In this document: positions 7,783 to 16,381 of the stretch, piece after piece
Layout of the letters: each line of letters opens with the position of its first letter
Numbering within the stretch: the first letter of the stretch is position 1
Assembly (NCBI GenBank): GCA_030625645.1
Contig: DAOUQH010000006.1
Coordinates: forward strand, 1 to 36,063
Direction: 5' to 3'
DNA length: 36,063 bases
Origin: Flavobacteriia bacterium
Lineage (GTDB): Bacteria; Bacteroidota; Bacteroidia; Flavobacteriales; Flavobacteriaceae
Notes under the pieces: model-generated
Database searches by the model: none
What the model saw: only the letters and a program-made list of their open reading frames with translations
Told to the model about the DNA's origin: nothing
Made by a program: the position numbers and the translations under genes

Positions 7783-8376
7783 AAAATCTTTATTAACATT
7801 ATCAATAAAATCTAAAACTTCTTTTTGTCCTTTTTTATCAATTGCTGAAGTAATAAAAGAAGTTGGCATTTCTTCCCAGGTTTTTAACATGATTTTACTG
7901 TAGTTATTAATGTTTTTTTGAATAACATTTTTCCCTAATTTATCTGTTTTTGTAAAAACTATACAAAACGGAATGCCATTTTTACCTAAAAATTCCATAA
8001 ATTCTAAATCAATTTTTTGCGGTTCATGGCGAGAATCTACCAATACAAATGTACAAACTAACTGCTGTCTTTGTAAAAAGTAATCTTGGATAAAACTTTG
8101 AAACGTTTTTCTTAAATTTTTTGAAACTTTGGCATAACCATATCCCGGGAGGTCAACTAAAAACCAATTATCATTTATTACAAAATGATTTATTAATTGT
8201 GTTTTTCCTGGCCTTCCTGAGGTTTTTGCCAAGCTTTTATTACCAGTAAGCATATTGATTAACGAGGATTTCCCAACGTTTGATCGCCCAATAAATGCAT
8301 ATTCAGGTAAATTGTCAGCAGGGCATTTGCTTAAATCAGTGTTACTAATAACAAATTTGGCAGTGTGGATTTTCAT
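7777..8376 (-). CDS. engB: Ribosome biogenesis GTP-binding protein EngB/YsxC
   Basis: A 199-residue TrmE-Era-EngA-EngB-Septin-type GTPase. The motifs appear in order: G1 GRSNVGKS (residues 30-37), G2/switch I region GRPGKTQLINHF, G3 DLPGYGYAKV, and G4 TKTDKLG. Length and the DLPGYGYAK variant of G3 are typical of EngB, which is needed for large ribosomal subunit assembly and is usually essential. It lies 11 bases downstream of the alpha/beta hydrolase gene on the same strand. Its 3' end overlaps the plus-strand cytochrome gene by 6 bases, tail to tail, with no visible terminator. Confidence 0.93.
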   Translation of the reverse strand: MKIHTAKFVISNTDLSKCPADNLPEYAFIGRSNVGKSSLINMLTGNKSLAKTSGRPGKTQLINHFVINDNWFLVDLPGYGYAKVSKNLRKTFQSFIQDYFLQRQQLVCTFVLVDSRHEPQKIDLEFMEFLGKNGIPFCIVFTKTDKLGKNVIQKNINNYSKIMLKTWEEMPTSFITSAIDKKGQKEVLDFIDNVNKDFL

Positions 8377-8387
8377 AAAAAGTATAG

Positions 8388-9149
8388 CTAATAATTATTC
8401 TTAAGCCATTGTTCCAAATGTTTGTTGAATTCTTTTGGGTGTTCCATCATAGGAGCATGACCACATTTATCAATCCAATGTAGTTCAGAATTCGGTAATA
8501 ATTTATGAAATTCTTCAGCTACATCGGGTGGTGTTACAGAGTCATTTTTACCCCAAATTAAACAGGTGGGTATTGTCATGTTTGGCAAATCTTTAGCCAT
8601 ATTATGCCTAATGGCACTTTTGGCAAGTGATAGGGTTCTAATTATTTTGTTTCGATTGTTAACACTTTCATAAATATCATCAACAATTTTTTTTGTAGCA
8701 ATTTTTGGATCGTAAAAAACTTCTTCGGTTTTTTTCTTGATATAGTCATAGTCACCACGTTTTGGATAACTTTCACCCATAGAACTCTCATATAAACCCG
8801 AACTGCCTGTCAAAGCAAATCCTTTTACACTTTTCGGATTTAGTTTAGTGTGATATAATGCAACATGACCTCCTAAAGAATTACCTATCAAGATGTATTC
8901 TTTAAGATTTTTATGTTTGGCAAATTGTTTTACATATAACGACAAATTTTTGACGTTAGTTTTTAATAATGGTAAGGTGTAAATTGGTAATTCAGGCATT
9001 AAAACCCTATATCCTAGAGTTGAAAAATGATCCAGAACACCGTCAAAATTACTTAGATCACCCATCAATCCATGTAAAATGATTAACGGAGTGCCTTCTC
9101 CAGATTCTAAGTAAGAAAATTTGCCTTCCTTTTTTAGAGTATATTTCAT
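8388..9149 (-). CDS. Alpha/beta-fold hydrolase
   Basis: A 253-residue cytoplasmic protein (no signal peptide) with the full catalytic triad of the alpha/beta hydrolase fold: nucleophile Ser91 in GNSLGG, Asp203 in WGKNDSVTPP and His231 in CGHAPMMEHP. The oxyanion-hole segment LHGLMGD is at residues 25-31. It belongs to the broad lipase/esterase-like group found beside engB in Bacteroidota; the substrate cannot be told. It is the first gene of a two-gene minus-strand unit with engB. A perfect -7 box lies 28 bases upstream. Confidence 0.87.
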   Translation of the reverse strand: MKYTLKKEGKFSYLESGEGTPLIILHGLMGDLSNFDGVLDHFSTLGYRVLMPELPIYTLPLLKTNVKNLSLYVKQFAKHKNLKEYILIGNSLGGHVALYHTKLNPKSVKGFALTGSSGLYESSMGESYPKRGDYDYIKKKTEEVFYDPKIATKKIVDDIYESVNNRNKIIRTLSLAKSAIRHNMAKDLPNMTIPTCLIWGKNDSVTPPDVAEEFHKLLPNSELHWIDKCGHAPMMEHPKEFNKHLEQWLKNNY

Positions 9150-9176
9150 TAAATAAAGTTTCTCTTAAACGATTTA

Positions 9177-9184
9177 CAAAGATA
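9177..9184 (-). promoter_or_regulatory. Predicted -7 box for the hydrolase-engB unit
   Basis: On the minus strand the sequence reads TATCTTTG, a perfect TAnnTTTG, 27 bases before the hydrolase ATG. No convincing -33 TTG was found at the expected distance. It is divergent from the dcw promoter. Confidence 0.45.
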
Positions 9185-9310
9185 AATAATTTGGTTCAAA
9201 GTACTAATTTTCTACCTATTTCTAATAATAAAAATCAATTAAAAACACTAAAACACTTAATTGTTTAATAATCAATAGTGTAGATTGAAAGTTAAAAGTT
9301 ATCAACAAAG

Positions 9311-9335
9311 TGGTAAAAAATGGTAGAAAGTGGTA
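9311..9335 (+). promoter_or_regulatory. Predicted MraZ operator: three TGGTA repeats, 10-bp period
   Basis: TGGTA occurs at 9311, 9321 and 9331, exactly one DNA turn apart, with partly conserved spacers (aaaaa, gaaag). MraZ proteins bind direct repeats of a TGG-containing motif spaced by about one helical turn upstream of mraZ and repress the dcw operon. The repeats occupy the place where the -33 element of the adjacent promoter would be, fitting autorepression. A fourth TGGTA lies at the GTG start (9372). Confidence 0.72.
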
Positions 9336-9343
9336 ATTTTCCT

Positions 9344-9351
9344 TATATTTG
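9344..9351 (+). promoter_or_regulatory. Predicted -7 box of the dcw operon promoter
   Basis: TATATTTG is a perfect TAnnTTTG, 20 bases before the GTG start of mraZ. The spacing gives a short leader of roughly a dozen bases. No separate -33 TTG is seen; the TGGTA repeats lie in that position. Confidence 0.65.
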
Positions 9352-9370
9352 TCCTAGTAATTATATTTAA

Positions 9371-9844
9371 GTGGTAAATCTAATAGGAACATACGAGTGT
9401 AAAGCGGACGCTAAAGGCAGGTTAATGATGCCATCTATGCTTAAAAAACAGTTGATGAGTGTTTTGCAGGAGGGTTTTGTAATGAAGCGTTCTGTGTTTC
9501 AGCCATGTTTAGAATTATATCCTATGAGCGAATGGAATATAATGATGGCAAAAGTCAATAAATTAAATCGTTTCGTCAAGAAAAATAATGATTTTATTAG
9601 AAGATTTACAGCAGGAGTTAAAGTTGTTGAGTTAGATAGTTCAGGAAGATTATTGGTTCCAAAAGATCTCTATTCATTTGCTGGAATTCAAAAGGAAGTA
9701 GTTTTATCTTCTTCGGTAAATATTATTGAGATTTGGGATAAAGATGAGTATGAGCAGGCGATTGGTGATGCTACTGTTGATTTTGCCGATCTGGCTGAGG
9801 AGGTTATGGGAGGTGTAAATGATGAGGAAGATGGAATATCATAA
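9371..9844 (+). CDS. mraZ: Transcriptional regulator MraZ
   Basis: A 157-residue protein with two SpoVT-AbrB-like repeats, the hallmark of MraZ: the first contains GTYECKADAKGRLMMPSML (residues 5-23), the second ELDSSGRLLVPKDL (about 88-101). It forms a ring-shaped multimer that binds repeated motifs in its own promoter and controls the dcw operon. The start is GTG, the only reasonable one given how soon the first repeat begins. It is the first gene of the cluster and overlaps rsmH. Three candidate binding repeats sit just upstream. Confidence 0.95.
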   Translation: MVNLIGTYECKADAKGRLMMPSMLKKQLMSVLQEGFVMKRSVFQPCLELYPMSEWNIMMAKVNKLNRFVKKNNDFIRRFTAGVKVVELDSSGRLLVPKDLYSFAGIQKEVVLSSSVNIIEIWDKDEYEQAIGDATVDFADLAEEVMGGVNDEEDGIS

Positions 9845-10727
9845 TCCGGTATTGCTCTTTGAAAGTGTTGGTGCGTTGGCTATAAAGCCTAATGGAATTT
9901 ATGTTGATGTAACTTTTGGTGGAGGTGGCCATTCAAAAGAGATTTTAAAAAGCTTGGGAGATGAAGGAAAACTTTTTGCCTTTGATCAAGATGAGGATGC
10001 TTTACAGAATATAATTGATGATGATAGGTTTGAGTTGATTCCGCAAAATTTTAGATATATCAAACGATTTTTAAGATTACACGGGATAAAGGAAGTAGAT
10101 GGAATTTTAGCAGATTTAGGAGTTTCATCCCATCAGTTTGATGAAGAGAGTAGAGGTTTTTCTACACGATTTGATGCAGACCTTGACATGCGAATGAATG
10201 CTGAAAATGCTTTAAGTGCTTATGATGTTGTAAATAATTATTCGGAAGAGGATTTGGCAAATGTATTATTCCAGTACGGAGAGTTAAGAAACTCAAGAAG
10301 TTTGGCAAGAGAAATTGTTTCTGCTAGAGCTGAAAAAGAGATTAAAACAAGTTTCGAATTAAAAGAAGTTCTTAAAAAATATTTACCAAAAAGCAAAGAG
10401 CATAAAATTTTAGCTCAGATTTTTCAAGCAATTAGAATAGAGGTAAATCAGGAAATAGAGGTATTAAAAGAATTTTTATTACAAACGCCAGGCTTGTTAA
10501 AAGAGAAAGGAAGATTGAGTGTAATATCATATCACTCATTAGAAGATAGATTGGTAAAAAGGTTTATAAAAAATGGAATGTTTGAAGGTGAGCCCGAAAA
10601 AGATTTTTATGGAAATTTTTCGGTACCACTAAAAAATATAGGAAAATTAATCATTCCGTCTAAAGAGGAAATTAAAGAAAATAATCGTGCACGTAGTGCA
10701 AAACTTAGAGTGGCAGAGAAACTCTAA
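9831..10727 (+). CDS. rsmH: 16S rRNA (cytosine1402-N4)-methyltransferase RsmH
   Basis: A class I SAM-dependent methyltransferase of about 300 residues that modifies C1402 in the ribosomal decoding site. It starts with the family's typical MEYHNPVLL, so I use the ATG at 9831 rather than the track start at 9819 (MMRK extension). Motifs are YVDVTFGGGGHSKEIL (SAM site), LADLGVSSHQFDEESRGFS and VISYHSLEDRLVKRF. The start overlaps the end of mraZ by 14 bases, consistent with coupled translation. It is the second gene of the dcw cluster. Confidence 0.95.
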   Translation: MEYHNPVLLFESVGALAIKPNGIYVDVTFGGGGHSKEILKSLGDEGKLFAFDQDEDALQNIIDDDRFELIPQNFRYIKRFLRLHGIKEVDGILADLGVSSHQFDEESRGFSTRFDADLDMRMNAENALSAYDVVNNYSEEDLANVLFQYGELRNSRSLAREIVSARAEKEIKTSFELKEVLKKYLPKSKEHKILAQIFQAIRIEVNQEIEVLKEFLLQTPGLLKEKGRLSVISYHSLEDRLVKRFIKNGMFEGEPEKDFYGNFSVPLKNIGKLIIPSKEEIKENNRARSAKLRVAEKL

Positions 10728-10762
10728 TAAGGGCAGCTCAAAAATAAAGGGAAAACAAAAAA

Positions 10763-11089
10763 ATGTCAAAAACAAAAGATGCACTTTACAATATTTTAAA
10801 AGGTGGATTTCTTGTAGAAAAAGATGCTCAAAAAAATTGGGGCTTTATTATTTTTCTTACAGGATTGGCTTTGTTGATGATAGCGAGTTCGCATGAGATA
10901 GATCAAAAAGTACAAAAAATTGCTACACTCAATAAACAAAAAAGAGAATTGCGATCGAAGTTTGTAGCAACTAGATCAGATTTAATGAAGTTGAAAATGG
11001 AATCAACCATCAAGAAAGAGTTAGAGAAAAATGGTTTCTATTCGTATTCAACTCCTCCAAAAAAAATAAAAGTAAAGATTAGAAATTAA
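10763..11089 (+). CDS. ftsL: Cell division protein FtsL (FtsL-like)
   Basis: A 108-residue bitopic membrane protein: a short cytoplasmic N-terminus, one transmembrane segment (WGFIIFLTGLALLMIASS, about residues 26-43) and a charged, predicted coiled-coil periplasmic part (IDQKVQKIATLNKQKRELRSK...). FtsL bridges the FtsQ-FtsB part of the divisome to FtsW/FtsI. Sequence conservation in this family is weak, so the call rests on size, topology and position between rsmH and ftsI, which is the standard place. Its stop is one base before the ftsI start. Confidence 0.85.
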   Translation: MSKTKDALYNILKGGFLVEKDAQKNWGFIIFLTGLALLMIASSHEIDQKVQKIATLNKQKRELRSKFVATRSDLMKLKMESTIKKELEKNGFYSYSTPPKKIKVKIRN

Positions 11090-11090
11090 A

Positions 11091-13070
11091 ATGGCTATAG
11101 AAAAAAAACAAATACTAAATAGAGCGTACCTTCTTTCAGGTCTTCTTTTTTTGTTTGCTGTGGCTATCGTTTATAAGCTAGTCGAAATCCAGTTTGTTAA
11201 TGGTGATACTCTAAGAGGTCTAGCAGAGCAGCATACCGTTAAGAAGTTTGAAATCAAAGCAAATAGGGGTAGTGTTTATTCTGCAGATGGTAGTTTATTG
11301 GCAACTTCGGTTTCAAAATTTGATGTAAGAATGGATGCAGTTACAGTTTCAGATGAAAATTTTGAATCAGGTATTAAGGATTTGAGTAAGTCGCTTTCAA
11401 AAATGCTGGGCAAAAGTGCTAGTTTCTATGAAAAAAGTATCCGTAAAGCAAGAGCAAATAAAAATAGATATTTATTTATTACTCGTAATCTAAGCTATAA
11501 CGAATATCAAGAGCTTAAAAAATTTCCAATTTTTAAATTAGGTACTTATCGTGGAGGTTTAATTATTGAACAACGAACCGTAAGAGAGCATCCAATTGGT
11601 AAAATGGCAGAAAGAGCTGTTGGTTATGATGATTATCGTGGTAGAGTTGGAATTGAAGGAAGTTTTTATGAGTTTTTAAGAGGTAAAAACGGACAAAGAT
11701 TAAAGCAAAAAATTGCAAAAGGACAATGGAAACCACTTAGTGATAATAATGAAAAAGAGCCAATTGATGGTAGGGATATTATTACAACCATAGATTTGAA
11801 TATTCAAGATATTGCACATCATGCTTTATTAGGACAGTTAGAAAAATACGATGCTGAACATGGAACGGTTGTCGTTATGGAGACTAAAACAGGTGAGATA
11901 AAAGCAGTTTCTAATTTAGGTAAAACAGATAAAGGTACTTACTACGAAAAAAGAAATTATGCAGTTTATGAATCGCATGAGCCTGGATCTACTTTTAAAT
12001 TAATGGGAATGGTAGTTGCTTTAGAAGATAAAGTAATCGATTCATCTGAGGTTATCGATACTGAAAATGGGGTAATTAAATTTTATGGAAGAAGTGTAAG
12101 AGATTCCCATCGTGGTGGTTATGGCAAAATATCAGCAGCAAAAGTTTTTGAAGTTTCTTCAAATGTTGGTATGGTAAAGATCATTGATAAGTACTATAAA
12201 GATAATCCAGAAAAGTTTGTTCAAGGTTTAAAGAGAATGAATATTGGCGAAAAATTAGGATTGCCAATCAAAGGAGAAGGTGCACCAATAATTCCTAATC
12301 CAAATGATAAAAAAACATGGAACGGTTTATCACTACCATGGATGGCTTATGGTTATGGGGTTTCATTAACACCTTTACAAACATTAACTTTTTACAATGC
12401 TATTGCAAATAACGGTGAGATGGTAAAACCAATTTTTGTTAAAGAAATTAGAACACAAAGTAATGTGATTACCACTTTTGAAAAAGAAGTTATTAATCCG
12501 AAAATATGCTCACAAGAAACGATTGATAAAGTAAAAGAGATGATGTTAAATGTGGTTAAGCGTGGAACAGCAACAAATATTTATGATGAGAACTTCTCAA
12601 TGGCAGGAAAAACAGGTACTTGTCAAACAGATTATTGGAAATCAACCGGAACAAAATATATTTCATCTTTTGCAGGATATTTCCCTGCTGATAATCCAAA
12701 ATATTCTTGCATTGTAGTAATTCATAAACCAGATAAAAAACTTGGTTATTATGGTAATATTGTTGCTGCACCAGTATTTAAACAAATTGCTCAAAAAATA
12801 TATTCCGAAACACCTATTCAAGATGAAATTGATCTAAAAAACAGATTGAATCCATTGGATGATAATTATGAAAAATATTATCCAAAAGTGAATAAAGATT
12901 TTAAATCTATGCCAAATGTGACAAATATGGCAGGGATGGATGCAATACCATTATTAGAAAATTTAGGTTTTAAAGTTCGAGTTTATGGAAGTGGAAAAGT
13001 AAAATCACAATCTGTAAAACCAGGAAATAAAGTAGTAAAAGGAACAAACATAACATTAAATCTGTCGTAA
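11091..13070 (+). CDS. ftsI: Septal peptidoglycan transpeptidase FtsI (class B PBP) with PASTA domain
   Basis: A 659-residue class B penicillin-binding protein. From the N-terminus: one transmembrane anchor (about 12-32), a PBP dimerisation region (IKANRGSVYSADGSLLATS onward), the transpeptidase domain with STFK (Ser300-Lys303), SSN (356-358) and KTGT (from Lys507), and a single C-terminal PASTA domain (SMPNVTNMAGMDAIPLLENLGF to the end). It cross-links septal peptidoglycan with FtsW. All catalytic motifs are intact, evidence that the cell still makes cross-linked wall despite the damaged mur genes nearby. Confidence 0.96.
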   Translation: MAIEKKQILNRAYLLSGLLFLFAVAIVYKLVEIQFVNGDTLRGLAEQHTVKKFEIKANRGSVYSADGSLLATSVSKFDVRMDAVTVSDENFESGIKDLSKSLSKMLGKSASFYEKSIRKARANKNRYLFITRNLSYNEYQELKKFPIFKLGTYRGGLIIEQRTVREHPIGKMAERAVGYDDYRGRVGIEGSFYEFLRGKNGQRLKQKIAKGQWKPLSDNNEKEPIDGRDIITTIDLNIQDIAHHALLGQLEKYDAEHGTVVVMETKTGEIKAVSNLGKTDKGTYYEKRNYAVYESHEPGSTFKLMGMVVALEDKVIDSSEVIDTENGVIKFYGRSVRDSHRGGYGKISAAKVFEVSSNVGMVKIIDKYYKDNPEKFVQGLKRMNIGEKLGLPIKGEGAPIIPNPNDKKTWNGLSLPWMAYGYGVSLTPLQTLTFYNAIANNGEMVKPIFVKEIRTQSNVITTFEKEVINPKICSQETIDKVKEMMLNVVKRGTATNIYDENFSMAGKTGTCQTDYWKSTGTKYISSFAGYFPADNPKYSCIVVIHKPDKKLGYYGNIVAAPVFKQIAQKIYSETPIQDEIDLKNRLNPLDDNYEKYYPKVNKDFKSMPNVTNMAGMDAIPLLENLGFKVRVYGSGKVKSQSVKPGNKVVKGTNITLNLS

Positions 13071-13078
13071 AATTAGCT

Positions 13079-14542
13079 TTGAGAATATTAAAAGACATAT
13101 TATATAAAGTTGCTGTAAAAGCGGTAAAAGGCTCAACAGATATCAAGATCAAACAAGTTGAATTTGATTCTAGAAAAGTTGAAAGTAATACTTTGTTTGT
13201 TGCACAAAAAGGACTTTCATTTGATGGTCATTCTTTTATATCAAAGGCTATTGCTGATGGAGCTGTTGCTGTGATTTGTGAAGAATTACCAAAAGACATA
13301 CAAGATAATATAACCTATATTAAGGTAAAAGATAGCAATGAGGCTTTGGCAATAATTGCTTCCAATTTTTACGAAAATCCTTCCGAAAAATTAAAATTGG
13401 TTGGAGTTACGGGTACCAATGGCAAAACAACTATTGCAACTTTACTGTACACTTTATTTAAAAATGCTGGACACAGAGCAGGATTGTTATCAACGATTAA
13501 AGTAATGGTTGATAATCTTGAATTTCCGGCTACACATACAACACCTGATTCACTTTCAATCAATAAGTATTTACATGAAATGGTAATGCAAAAAGTGGAA
13601 TATTGTTTTATGGAAGTGAGTTCTCACGGAATTCATCAGAAACGTACTTCAGGTTTGGATTTTGATGGTGGAATTTTCACCAACTTAACACAGGATCATT
13701 TGGATTATCATAAAAGCTTTGCTGAATATCGCGACGTTAAAAAGCTCTTTTTTGATAATTTACCAAAAACAGCCTTTGCTTTGGTTAATGCAGATGATAA
13801 AAATGGCTTGGTAATGTTACAAAATACCAAAGCGAGTAAAAACACTTATGCATTAAAAACTATTGCTGATTATAAAGCTAAAGTTGTTGAAAATCAGTTT
13901 GATGGTTTGCATTTAGATATTAATGGCCAGGAAGTTTACACGAAATTGATAGGAGATTTTAATGCTTATAATTTATTGGCAATTTATGGTGTTGCAAATC
14001 TTTTGGGTATGGATAAGTTAGAAAATTTACGATTGATAAGTTCACTCGAAAATGTTTCTGGAAGATTCCAGTCAATTAGATCAGAAGGTGAAATTACTGC
14101 AATTGTCGATTATGCCCATACGCCTGATGCTTTAAAAAATGTTTTAGAAACGATTAATACAATTAGAACTCATAATGAGCAAGTAATTACAGTTGTTGGT
14201 TGCGGTGGAGATAGAGATAAAGGTAAGCGACCTAAGATGGGAAATATTGCTTCGGTGTTAAGCAATCAAGTTATTTTCACTTCTGATAATCCAAGAACTG
14301 AAGACCCAGAAGAGATAATAAAAGATATTGAAGCAGGTGTTAGTCCTGAAAATTATAAAAAAACAATTTCAATTACAGATAGAAAACAAGCTATTAAAAC
14401 TGCTTGTAAAATGGCAAATAAAAAGGATATAATTCTTATTGCCGGAAAAGGTCATGAAACCTATCAAATTATTGGAACAAAGAAAACAGATTTTGATGAC
14501 CTTAAAACTATTAACAATTTTTTTAAACAACTAGATAAATAA
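13079..14542 (+). CDS. murE: UDP-MurNAc-tripeptide synthetase MurE (meso-DAP type)
   Basis: A 487-residue Mur ligase with all three domains: UDP-binding N-terminal domain, central ATPase domain with P-loop [10 protein letters not shown] (from residue 109), and C-terminal domain. The DNPRTEDP segment carries the DNPR motif associated with meso-diaminopimelate addition, so the stem peptide is probably L-Ala-D-Glu-mesoDAP. The start is TTG (translation [11 protein letters not shown], the usual N-terminus of flavobacterial MurE). It is the only complete Mur ligase in the window. It needs UDP-MurNAc-L-Ala-D-Glu, the product of MurC and MurD, neither of which is complete here. Confidence 0.95.
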   Translation: MRILKDILYKVAVKAVKGSTDIKIKQVEFDSRKVESNTLFVAQKGLSFDGHSFISKAIADGAVAVICEELPKDIQDNITYIKVKDSNEALAIIASNFYENPSEKLKLVGVTGTNGKTTIATLLYTLFKNAGHRAGLLSTIKVMVDNLEFPATHTTPDSLSINKYLHEMVMQKVEYCFMEVSSHGIHQKRTSGLDFDGGIFTNLTQDHLDYHKSFAEYRDVKKLFFDNLPKTAFALVNADDKNGLVMLQNTKASKNTYALKTIADYKAKVVENQFDGLHLDINGQEVYTKLIGDFNAYNLLAIYGVANLLGMDKLENLRLISSLENVSGRFQSIRSEGEITAIVDYAHTPDALKNVLETINTIRTHNEQVITVVGCGGDRDKGKRPKMGNIASVLSNQVIFTSDNPRTEDPEEIIKDIEAGVSPENYKKTISITDRKQAIKTACKMANKKDIILIAGKGHETYQIIGTKKTDFDDLKTINNFFKQLDK

Positions 14543-14547
14543 AAAGC

Positions 14548-15780
14548 ATGTTGTATTATTTGTTTGAATACTTAGAAAAACATTACCATCTCAGCGGAGC
14601 AGGATTATTTCAATATATCTCATTCCGTTCAGCAATGGCTTTTGCTTTCTCTTTATTAATTTCAACAATATATGGTAGAAGAGTTATTGATAAATTAAGA
14701 CGATTACAAATTGGAGAAACGGTAAGAGAATTAGGTTTAGAAGGTCAGAAAGAAAAAGCAGGAACTCCAACAATGGGAGGAATTATAATAATTTTAGCCA
14801 CTTTGATTCCGGTATTTCTCTTCGCAAAACTGGGTAATGTTTATATTATTTTACTGATAGTTACTATGATATGGATGGGTGCTATAGGATTTGTAGATGA
14901 TTATATAAAAGTGTTTAAAAAAAATAAAGAAGGTTTAAAAGGAAGGTTTAAAATAGTTGGTCAGGTTGTACTTGGGTCTTTTGTTGGTTTAGTGCTTTTT
15001 TTTAATCCTGATGTTACTGTAAAAGAAAAACTTCCTGCAAATGAGGTTGTAAAAGTTGAAAATTTAATTGTTCCTTCTAATCATTTTAGCGAGGAAATGA
15101 AATCTACAATCACTACAATTCCTTTTGTAAAAAATAACGAATTTGATTATGCAAACTTGATAAGCTGGATGGGTGAAGGTGCAGAAAAATATGTTTGGGT
15201 ATTATTTGTTTTTATTGTCATTTTTATTATTACAGCAGTTTCTAATGGTGCAAACTTAACAGATGGAATTGATGGTTTAGCAGCAGGATCTTCGGCGATA
15301 ATTGTATTGGCTTTGGCTGTATTTACATGGACTTCAGGTAATATCATTTTTGCTGATTATTTGAATGTAATGTACATACCTAATTCGGGTGAAATGACCA
15401 TTTTCATCAGTGCATTTGTTGGTGGTTTGGTTGGGTTTTTATGGTATAATGCTTTTCCGGCACAGGTGTTTATGGGAGATACAGGGAGCTTAACCATAGG
15501 AGGTGTAATTGCGGTAATCGCTATTGCAACCAGAAAAGAATTATTGATTCCAATTTTAGCAGGAATCTTTTTAATTGAAAATTTATCTGTGGTAATGCAG
15601 GTGGGTTATTTTAAGTTCTCAAGAAAGAGAACAGGAAAAGGTAAGCGCATATTTTTAATGGCACCTCTCCATCATCATTATCAGAAAAAAGGATATCACG
15701 AAAGTAAAATAGTTACCCGTTTTTGGATTGTAGGAATTTTATTGGCAGTATTATCCATTTTAACATTAAAAGTAAGATAA
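14548..15780 (+). CDS. mraY: Phospho-N-acetylmuramoyl-pentapeptide-transferase MraY
   Basis: A 410-residue polytopic membrane enzyme that transfers phospho-MurNAc-pentapeptide to undecaprenyl phosphate, forming lipid I. Conserved parts are GTPTMGG (near residue 72), [21 protein letters not shown] with the Asp pair, [24 protein letters not shown] and the HHHYQKKGY loop. Length is normal for Bacteroidota, including the extra loop with periplasmic residues. It follows murE by 5 bases and precedes the truncated murD by only 25 bases. Confidence 0.96.
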   Translation: MLYYLFEYLEKHYHLSGAGLFQYISFRSAMAFAFSLLISTIYGRRVIDKLRRLQIGETVRELGLEGQKEKAGTPTMGGIIIILATLIPVFLFAKLGNVYIILLIVTMIWMGAIGFVDDYIKVFKKNKEGLKGRFKIVGQVVLGSFVGLVLFFNPDVTVKEKLPANEVVKVENLIVPSNHFSEEMKSTITTIPFVKNNEFDYANLISWMGEGAEKYVWVLFVFIVIFIITAVSNGANLTDGIDGLAAGSSAIIVLALAVFTWTSGNIIFADYLNVMYIPNSGEMTIFISAFVGGLVGFLWYNAFPAQVFMGDTGSLTIGGVIAVIAIATRKELLIPILAGIFLIENLSVVMQVGYFKFSRKRTGKGKRIFLMAPLHHHYQKKGYHESKIVTRFWIVGILLAVLSILTLKVR

Positions 15781-15805
15781 CAATAACAAGATTAAATTAT
15801 AATAA

Positions 15806-16354
15806 ATGAGCTTAACAGCATTTGTTTCAAAACAAAATTTCACTACAAAAAATGCAATGGCTTCAAGAACAATGCAAGAGTTATTGAAAGTAAGAAAACA
15901 AACTATAAGAGATAGTTTTTCACTTAGTGAAAATGACGAACATAGATTGGAAAATGTTCTTAAAATTAATGGAGTGCAATATATAAATGATTCTAAAGCA
16001 GTAAATGTAAATGCAACATATTATGCCTTAGAAAGTATGGAGCATCAAACAGTTTGGATTGTTGGAGGTTTAGATAAAGGGAATGATTACCATTCTTTAT
16101 TACCATTAGTTCGTGAAAAAGTAAAAGCAATTATTTGCTTAGGAGAGCATAATTTTAAATTATTAGAAACATTTGAGAATGTTGTAGAATATATAATTGA
16201 AACTACCGATTTAGACGAAGCTGTTCAATTTGCATATAGATTATCAGAAAAAGGTGATTCAGTATTGTTATCACCTGCATGTGCAAGCCACGATCAATTT
16301 GAAGATTACCAAGAAAGAGGTTGGTTATTTAAAAGGGCTGTAAGAAACTTATAA
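15806..16354 (+). CDS. murD: Truncated MurD: C-terminal domain only (remnant of D-glutamate ligase)
   Basis: The 182 residues align to the C-terminal part of UDP-MurNAc-L-Ala:D-Glu ligase (usually about 445-450 residues): TKNAMAS and VRKQTIRDSF come from the end of the central domain, then EHRLENV, INDSKAVNVNATYYALES, WIVGGLDKGNDY and LLSPACASHDQFEDYQERG. The N-terminal UDP-binding domain and the whole P-loop ATPase part are missing. An in-frame TAA sits directly before the ATG, so nothing upstream in frame was overlooked, and only 25 bases separate it from mraY. The conserved Thr after NDSKA is Val here, and the Leu/Phe after ACAS is His. It cannot be a working ligase alone. Pseudogene, split protein, or assembly deletion are all possible. 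Confidence 0.85.
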   Translation: MSLTAFVSKQNFTTKNAMASRTMQELLKVRKQTIRDSFSLSENDEHRLENVLKINGVQYINDSKAVNVNATYYALESMEHQTVWIVGGLDKGNDYHSLLPLVREKVKAIICLGEHNFKLLETFENVVEYIIETTDLDEAVQFAYRLSEKGDSVLLSPACASHDQFEDYQERGWLFKRAVRNL

Positions 16355-16381
16355 AGCAAAAATATATTTGACAAAGTATAT

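Noticed and set aside
9819-9830. Track start of rsmH four codons upstream (MMRK-)
   Set aside because: The family N-terminus is MEYHNPVLL, which starts at 9831.
15781-15805. Missing N-terminal half of MurD as a frameshifted piece upstream
   Set aside because: Only 25 bases lie between mraY and the ORF, and an in-frame TAA directly precedes the ATG. No MurD sequence can be hidden there.
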